From Halopseudomonas xinjiangensis (lineage in GTDB: Bacteria; Pseudomonadota; Gammaproteobacteria; Pseudomonadales; Pseudomonadaceae), in assembly GCF_900104945.1 (NCBI RefSeq), contig NZ_LT629736.1:2686001-2750000 (forward strand): a stretch of DNA of 64,000 nt, given 5' to 3'. Shown piece by piece: positions 59,485 through 64,000 of the stretch (position 1 is the stretch's first letter; every line of letters starts with the position of its first letter). A program made the translations under genes and the position numbers. Under the pieces are notes generated by a model. The model searched no databases and was not told the DNA's origin. It was given only the letters and a program-made list of their open reading frames with translations.

Positions 59485-60096
59485 TCATGCATGGCGAACC
59501 ATCGTACTGAGGCGCTCGGTGAAAAACGTTCGCTCCTCTTCCAGATCGAACAATCCCGGCGCGAAAAGCCAGCTTTGGGTTATTCCCATCAGATAGGTAT
59601 AGGTCAGCAACCCCAGCCGCTTGGCCGCCAGCGTCATACTGATGAGCCCCTGCTGTTGTGCCGTAGCGAAAAGACTTGCCAGGGTATCGATCATGTTTTC
59701 GGTCAGTTGCCGCTCTCGAACCAATATCAGGCCGACCGCTTCGGTCAGCTCGGTCTTGTTCAAAAGGATTTCGAATGACTGCCTGAACCAGGCATCATCG
59801 GTCAGCAGCGTTAGCCAATCGGCGGCAAAACGCTCTACAGCCTCCAGCGGCTGATTGGAGCGATTGGCTGCCTCAAGGATGAGCCGCTCCAGTGGCTCTT
59901 GCGAATAGGCCAGCACTGCCTGGTAAAGATCGTCCTTGTTCTTGAAATGCCAGTAGATAGGACCGCGACTGAACCCAGCTTCGGTTCCGATCATGGCAAG
60001 CGTAGTGTTGGAATATCCGTTACGGCTGAACAGCGTCAGAGCCGCCTCGATGATCTTTAGACGGGTTTTCTCCGCGTCTTCCTTGGTTCGGCGCAT
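59485..60096 (-). CDS. TetR/AcrR family transcriptional regulator
   Basis: 203 residues. N-terminal HTH: NTTLAMIGTEAGFSRGPIYW followed by HFKNKDDLYQAVL, the AcrR/TtgR form. The C-terminal ligand domain is of the AcrR efflux-repressor type (RLGLLTYTYLMGITQSWLFA). No efflux genes are adjacent; neighbours are the barrel gene and a decaying transporter gene. Its target cannot be inferred, though an inverted repeat lies 15-44 bases before its start. Confidence 0.92.
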   Translation of the reverse strand: MRRTKEDAEKTRLKIIEAALTLFSRNGYSNTTLAMIGTEAGFSRGPIYWHFKNKDDLYQAVLAYSQEPLERLILEAANRSNQPLEAVERFAADWLTLLTDDAWFRQSFEILLNKTELTEAVGLILVRERQLTENMIDTLASLFATAQQQGLISMTLAAKRLGLLTYTYLMGITQSWLFAPGLFDLEEERTFFTERLSTMVRHA

Positions 60097-60110
60097 GTAG
60101 AGTCCGGAAG

Positions 60111-60140
60111 CAGGCGAACTGTCGAGGGACAGTTCGCCTG
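60111..60140. repeat. Perfect inverted repeat before the TetR gene
   Basis: CAGGCGAACTGTC and GACAGTTCGCCTG, 13 bp each, separated by GAGG... four bases. It could be the 3' terminator of the decayed binding-protein gene (no T tract) or an operator for the TetR protein. Confidence 0.6.
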
Positions 60141-60156
60141 GAAGTGGATTGACCGG

Positions 60157-61256
60157 TCACAGTTTATCGTCAGCGGCCATTTGCATGTAAGTCGGATCGA
60201 AGCGTAGCTTCAGGTTGGAGCTGCTACCCAGAGCCTTGCCGTTGGGGAAGCTGATCCCGACGAAGTCCGGCGAATCGGCGCTTTCGCCGAGCAAGCCCTT
60301 GTCGAAAGAAAACTGGCGAACGCTGTCCATTGCGTCAATCGCCTGCTGGCTGGAAATGAACTCCACTGCGTCGGCAGGCTTCCAGAACATCTTCATGCCG
60401 GCAAGCTGCTCCTCGTACCCCTTCTGGTCCGTGCCTGAGGCTTCGCCAAGATAGGCCCTGATCTTCTGGCCTTCCTCGCTATCGGTCGACATGATCGACA
60501 TCAGTTCAAACCAGGCGCCTGCCAGAGCCTTGCCCAACTCGGGGTTGGCAGCCAGCGTCTCGGTGTTGACGATAGTGAGATCCTTGATGTGACCGGGAAT
60601 CCGGCTGGAATCAAAACCAGATTGGCGTCGGGCATCTTAACCACGTCGGCGAGCAGAGGGTTCCAGGTCACGACGTTTTCGACACCGGGAGTATTGAATG
60701 CCGCAACGATATCAGCATCGCCGGTATTCACAACCGTCACGTCACGCTCGCTCATTCCGACCTCGTCGAGCGCTCGAGCCAGAAGGTAATGCGAAACCGA
60801 CAGCTCCACCAGGTTCACCTGCTCGCCCTCGAGGTCCTTCAGCTTCACCTGGTCGCTGCCTTTCATGACCAGACCATCATTACCATTGGAATAGTCGCCC
60901 ATGATCAGCACTGTTGTGTCGACACCACCCGCCGCAGGAATGGATAGAGCGTCCATGCTGGTCGCGACGACGCCGTCAAACTCGCCAGCGGTGTACTGGT
61001 TGATTGACTCGACGTAGTCATTGATCTGCACGATGTCGACTTCGATGCCGTACTTGTCCGCCCATTTTGTCATCAGGCCAGAGTCTTCGATATATTTCCA
61101 CGGAATCCAGCCGGCGTAGATGCTCCAGGCAAGTTTGAAACTGTCACGATCCTGTGCCGAAGCCATCGGGACCATGAATGTCGACACTGCGATGCCCAGC
61201 ATTGTGCCGGCAGTAAGGCGTTTCAGGCGGGTGGCAAACGGAATAGGTTTTCTCAT
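60157..61256 (-). pseudogene. Frameshifted ABC substrate-binding protein (urea-carboxylase-associated type)
   Basis: Two frames together give a ~366-residue periplasmic binding protein: start MRKPIPFATRLKRLTAGTML with signal peptide, DSFKLAWSIYAGWIPWKYIE, then after the shift SRIPGHIKDLTIV (frame two) to the C-terminus. The shift lies in a TTTT run at 60613-60616: reading CTG GTT TTG ATT breaks the frame, while one extra base restores VFDSSRIPG. A single deletion is the simplest cause. No permease or ATPase gene is nearby, so the transporter is orphaned. The family is NitT/TauT-like and recalls the putative urea ABC binding proteins. A sequencing error cannot be excluded for this run. Confidence 0.85.
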
Positions 61257-61330
61257 GTTAGCTCCTGATCTACGTCGGGTGTTGCCGTGAACCAGCAAAA
61301 GACGCGCCAGGTTTGCTGGCGCAGACCAAA

Positions 61331-62405
61331 TCAGAAGAACTTCAGGTAGCGGTTCAACTCCCAGTCCGAGGCATGAGTGTGGTAGCTGTCGTCGCGCTTG
61401 TATTGCACGAAACTCTCGAACATCGCTTCGCCGAATACCTGTTTCGAAAGGGGATCGGCTGCGAAGGCGTCGATGGCCTCGCCAAGGTTCTGCGGCAGCA
61501 TCTCGATGCCCATTTCCTGCAGCTGCGCATCGGTGTAGTTGTACATGTTTTCCCGGTGCGGCAGCCCCGGATCCATGCCTTCGCGGATACCTTCCAGGCC
61601 TGCTGCGAGAATCAACGCTGCGCCCAGGTAGGGGTTGCATGCGATGTCGGCAGCGCGGCATTCGACGCGTCCGCCCTGGAGGGATGCGCAACATATTGGT
61701 GCGGTTGTTGTTGCCGTAGCAGACGAAGACCGGAGCCCAGGTCGACCCGGACATACTTCCCTTGCGCACCAGCCGCTTGTAGCTGTTCACCGTAGGCGCA
61801 ATCACCGCGCTGATTGCCTTGGCGTGCTTCATGATTCCGGCAATGAAGTGGTATGCCATTTCGGTCACACCGCAGCCATGCGGGTCATGACCATTGACGA
61901 CGTCGAACAGGTTCTTCCCGGTTTCTCGGTCAGCCAATGACATGTTGTAGTGCGCACCACTACCGGTTCGGGTCGCTGAGGGTTTGGGCATGAAACTGGC
62001 GAACGCGCCGTGCTTGCGGGCGATTTCGTTGGCCATCAGTCGAAAGAACACCAAACGGTCGGCCATGCCCAGCGCATCCGTGTAGGTGAAGTCGGTCTCG
62101 AATTGCCCGTTGGCGTCTTCATAGCCGAAGGAGTACACATCCCATCCCGTGCTGTTCATTGCCTCAACCAACTCGCCGACGATATGCATGTTGTCGCCCA
62201 GCGAGCGCGGGTCGTAGCAGGGTTTGGCCAGCGTATCGCGACCGCTGATAGGCTCAAACCCGCCGTCAGCGCTGTCTTTGAACAAGAAGAATTCGGTCTC
62301 GATACCGAGGTTGAACATCAACCCCATGTCCGCAGCAGCAGCCGCGACCTGACGCTTGAGAATGTTGCGCGAGCACGCCTCGAAGGGTGCGCCGTCCAAG
62401 TGCAG
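61331..62405 (-). pseudogene. Frameshifted and 5'-truncated type III glutamine synthetase
   Basis: The 5' side lacks the first ~110-120 residues: recognisable protein begins SDLHLDGAPFEACSRNILKR and continues through IETEFFLFKDSADGG, FASFMPKP, GSGAHYNMSLAD, then is shifted at about 61666-61684. Frame two resumes with [20 protein letters not shown] (upstream of [13 protein letters not shown]) to the genuine C-terminus NRYLKFF. Motifs place it in the GlnT/type III or gamma-glutamylmethylamide-synthetase group. With the 5' end missing and an internal frameshift it cannot be functional. It lies directly before the binding-protein pseudogene on the same strand. Confidence 0.88.
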
Positions 62406-62411
62406 GTCGCT

Positions 62412-62608
62412 GGGCGGTCGTCGGTGCCGGCCTTGCCATCACAGCCCAACTGCGCAGCTTGATTCCCGCCAACATGCGCATCATCGGGCAATCAGAAGGG
62501 CTGCCTGACATGCCCTCGGCAAGCATCGTGCTGTTGCGCAGTGACGCCAATCGCAGCCCAGTCACGGAGTGCCTGGCCGAATACATTGCTGACGGATTTA
62601 AATCATGA
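62412..62608 (+). pseudogene. 3' remnant of a LysR-type regulator gene
   Basis: About 65 codons: WAVVGAGLAITAQLRSLIPA, MRIIGQSEGLPDMPSASIVL and NRSPVTECLAEYIADGF, the C-terminal effector-domain edge of LysR regulators, ending in TGA at 62606. The HTH part is missing. The fragment abuts the truncated glutamine synthetase at ~62405-62412, marking a deletion junction. Its stop overlaps the convergent methyltransferase stop. Confidence 0.75.
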
Positions 62609-63232
62609 TTGCACTTTTCGGACCGATGCGACGCCTGAGAATACGTAAGTCATCGGTTTCGGTCCGGACAGGTAGATCTCCTCCTGCTCATCGATCTCGA
62701 AACCGGCCGCGGTGATCAGTCCGGGTATGTCCCGATCCAAATGACAACCACCAGCGAAGTGTTTCCAGGCGGGCGTCAGTCCTTTTTGCCAACGGCTCAC
62801 TGTTTGGTCTGGAGAAAGCCCGTGTTCGGCAAAGATTAACGTGCCGCCTGCTTTCATCACTCTGCGCATCTCGTTCAAGGCCGGTAGCGGCTCGGCAATG
62901 GAGCACAGCGTGAACGTCATGACGATGGTATCGAAGCTGGCCGTGTCGGCAGCGATTCCATGAACATCGACCGCAACCATCTGTAGCGGAATGTCGATAA
63001 GCGCTGCGCGCCGCTTTCCTCGTACATGCATTTGGGCTGCCGGGTCTACGCCTACGATAGAACTGACTTTGGCGGGATCGTAATAGCGAAGATTTAGCCC
63101 GGTTCCGATGCCTACCTCCAGCACACGACCGGAAGCGCGAGGCACCAGCGCTGCACGAACCCCCATGACCGAGCCCATTCCGCAGGCGAAATCGATCAAT
63201 CTTGGCAGCACATAGTGGTCGTAGAGGTTCAT
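62603..63232 (-). CDS. Class I SAM-dependent methyltransferase
   Basis: 209 residues. Motif I VLEVGIGTGLNLRYYDPAKV, motif II VDPAAQMHVRGKRR, FDTIVMTFTLCSI, and GGTLIFAEHGLSPD; it belongs to the Methyltransf_11/UbiE-like group. Substrate unknown. It is intact and stands between the degraded segment and the rRNA operon. A 12-bp palindrome lies 20 bases before its ATG. Confidence 0.88.
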   Translation of the reverse strand: MNLYDHYVLPRLIDFACGMGSVMGVRAALVPRASGRVLEVGIGTGLNLRYYDPAKVSSIVGVDPAAQMHVRGKRRAALIDIPLQMVAVDVHGIAADTASFDTIVMTFTLCSIAEPLPALNEMRRVMKAGGTLIFAEHGLSPDQTVSRWQKGLTPAWKHFAGGCHLDRDIPGLITAAGFEIDEQEEIYLSGPKPMTYVFSGVASVRKVQS

Positions 63233-63251
63233 AGCGGCTCCGGTAATCGAC

Positions 63252-63263
63252 TACCGTACGGTA
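63252..63263. promoter_or_regulatory. 12-bp perfect palindrome before the methyltransferase gene
   Basis: TACCGTACGGTA is self-complementary and lies about 20 bases upstream of the ATG at 63232. It has the form of a dimeric regulator's operator; no regulator is identified. Confidence 0.45.
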
Positions 63264-63397
63264 ACAGATCCCGGAACCTGGAGTGGAGCAACGGCAATGG
63301 AAGTGCGACGGAATAGCACAGGTGTGCATCGAGTTTAGCTCGGCCACCACATCGAGGTTAAATGGCGAAGCACCCGGGGCTTTTTCCGCGCACATAA

Positions 63398-63430
63398 GAA
63401 CGCCCTGATCCTTGTGGGATCAGGGCGTTC
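63398..63430 (-). terminator. Terminator of the rRNA operon
   Basis: GAACGCCCTGATCC pairs with GGATCAGGGCGTTC (14 bp, 5-base loop). On the minus strand, after the stem, TTCTTATG follows. It lies just past 5S rRNA. Confidence 0.88.
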
Positions 63431-63440
63431 GGTATAGGCG

Positions 63441-63556
63441 CTTGACGATGACCTACTCTCACATGGGGAAACCCCACACTACCATCGGCGATGCATCGTT
63501 TCACTTCTGAGTTCGGGATGGGATCAGGTGGTTCCAATGCTCTATGGTCGTCAAGC
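63441..63556 (-). rRNA. rrf: 5S ribosomal RNA
   Basis: About 116 bases on the minus strand, beginning GCTTGACGACCATAGAGC and containing the conserved CCACCTGATCCCATCCCGAA and GTGAAACGATGCATCGCCGA blocks; the ends GCTTGACGA / TCGTCAAGC pair to close the molecule. It follows 23S after a 142-base spacer and is followed by the operon terminator. Confidence 0.95.
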
Positions 63557-63698
63557 AATTTGTTGCTGACCGGTTTTGAGTCCGAGCAGCTAAAAGCTTG
63601 GGTTGGTGATAGAAGGAAGACGGATCTTGTAATCTCGTACAGTTCCAGCTTGTCGTTCATCTGTCTTGATCGTTAACACCAGATTGCTTGGGTGTTAT

Positions 63699-64000
63699 AT
63701 GGTCAAGCCACACGGGCAATTAGTACTGGTTAGCTCAACGCCTTGCAACGCTTACACACCCAGCCTATCAACGTCGTAGTCTTCGACGGCCCTTTAGGGG
63801 AGTCAAGCTCCCGGTGAGATCTCATCTTGAGGCAAGTTTCCCGCTTAGATGCTTTCAGCGGTTATCTTTTCCGAACGTAGCTACCCGGCAATGCCACTGG
63901 CGTGACAACCGGAACACCAGGGGTTCGTCCACTCCGGTCCTCTCGTACTAGGAGCAGCCCCTCTCAAATCTCAAACGTCCACGGCAGATAGGGACCGAAC
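63699..64000 (-). rRNA. rrl: 23S ribosomal RNA, 3' end (partial)
   Basis: The last ~300 bases of 23S rRNA run off the right edge. Recognisable blocks on the minus strand include GTTCGGTCCCTATCTGCCGT, AGTACGAGAGGACCGGAGTG and TGAGCTAACCAGTACTAATT; the mature 3' end lies at about 63699. The 142 bases to 5S hold no further gene. Confidence 0.95.

Noticed and set aside
63491..63676. Short open frames over 5S rRNA and the 5S-23S spacer
   Set aside because: They overlap rRNA and have no coding character.

Overview
This is a gamma-proteobacterial chromosome segment, most likely from a pseudomonad. The evidence is the gene order carB-carA-dapB-dnaJ-dnaK-grpE-recN-fur-bamE-rnfH-ratA-smpB, the tmRNA tag ANDDNYALAA, a MvaT/MvaU-type H-NS relative, TTG starts of the pseudomonad kind and moderately high GC. 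A Halopseudomonas or marine Pseudomonas affiliation would fit, but this is inference. No phage, IS element, integrase, CRISPR array or tRNA gene was found.

Layout. 1-15.6 kb is conserved core: carbamoyl-phosphate synthase (carB runs off the left edge), DapB, the DnaK chaperone set with a heat-shock promoter, RecN with a LexA box, Fur, BamE, RnfH, RatA, a sodium:solute symporter, SmpB and tmRNA. An acyltransferase with an SGNH domain follows at 15.7-17.8 kb. 18.3-41.3 kb is an exopolysaccharide (EPS) locus. It opens with an RfaH-type NusG paralogue, followed at once by an exact ops element inside a JUMPstart-like leader. Then come export and assembly genes (repeat protein, outer-membrane barrel, short Wza, Wzc kinase, CpsB phosphatase, VpsP-like protein, WbaP/WcaJ-type initiating transferase), sugar-nucleotide genes (Ugd, Gmd, Fcl, Gmm, ManC), glycosyltransferases, a flippase, a Wzy-like polymerase, a GH5 hydrolase, a second WecG-type transferase and an O-antigen ligase-like protein. 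At its far edge lies a 73-residue protein that is only the N-terminal half of a MvaT/MvaU nucleoid protein.

41.7-45.2 kb holds a compact trio: gamma-glutamyltranspeptidase, amidoligase and class I glutamine amidotransferase-like hydrolase. 45.2-54.4 kb is recC-recB-recD. 54.6-59.4 kb carries a lipid-envelope type protein with two DUF4892 copies and an OmpA domain, the carboxynorspermidine pathway pair and a small beta-barrel protein. 59.5-62.6 kb has a TetR regulator and a decayed nitrogen-related segment: a frameshifted substrate-binding protein, a frameshifted and 5'-truncated type III glutamine synthetase and the 3' stub of an LysR gene. A methyltransferase and the 3' end of an rRNA operon (5S, 23S) on the minus strand close the window.

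How it works together (inference): RfaH made just upstream would load on RNA polymerase at ops and carry it through roughly 18.6 kb of EPS genes, past at least one internal terminator-like hairpin. The sugar genes predict a fucose- and glucuronate-containing, colanic-acid-like polymer. The truncated MvaT-like protein could add an anti-silencing layer. The two most interesting items are this paired antitermination/anti-silencing arrangement and the Ggt-amidoligase-amidotransferase trio.
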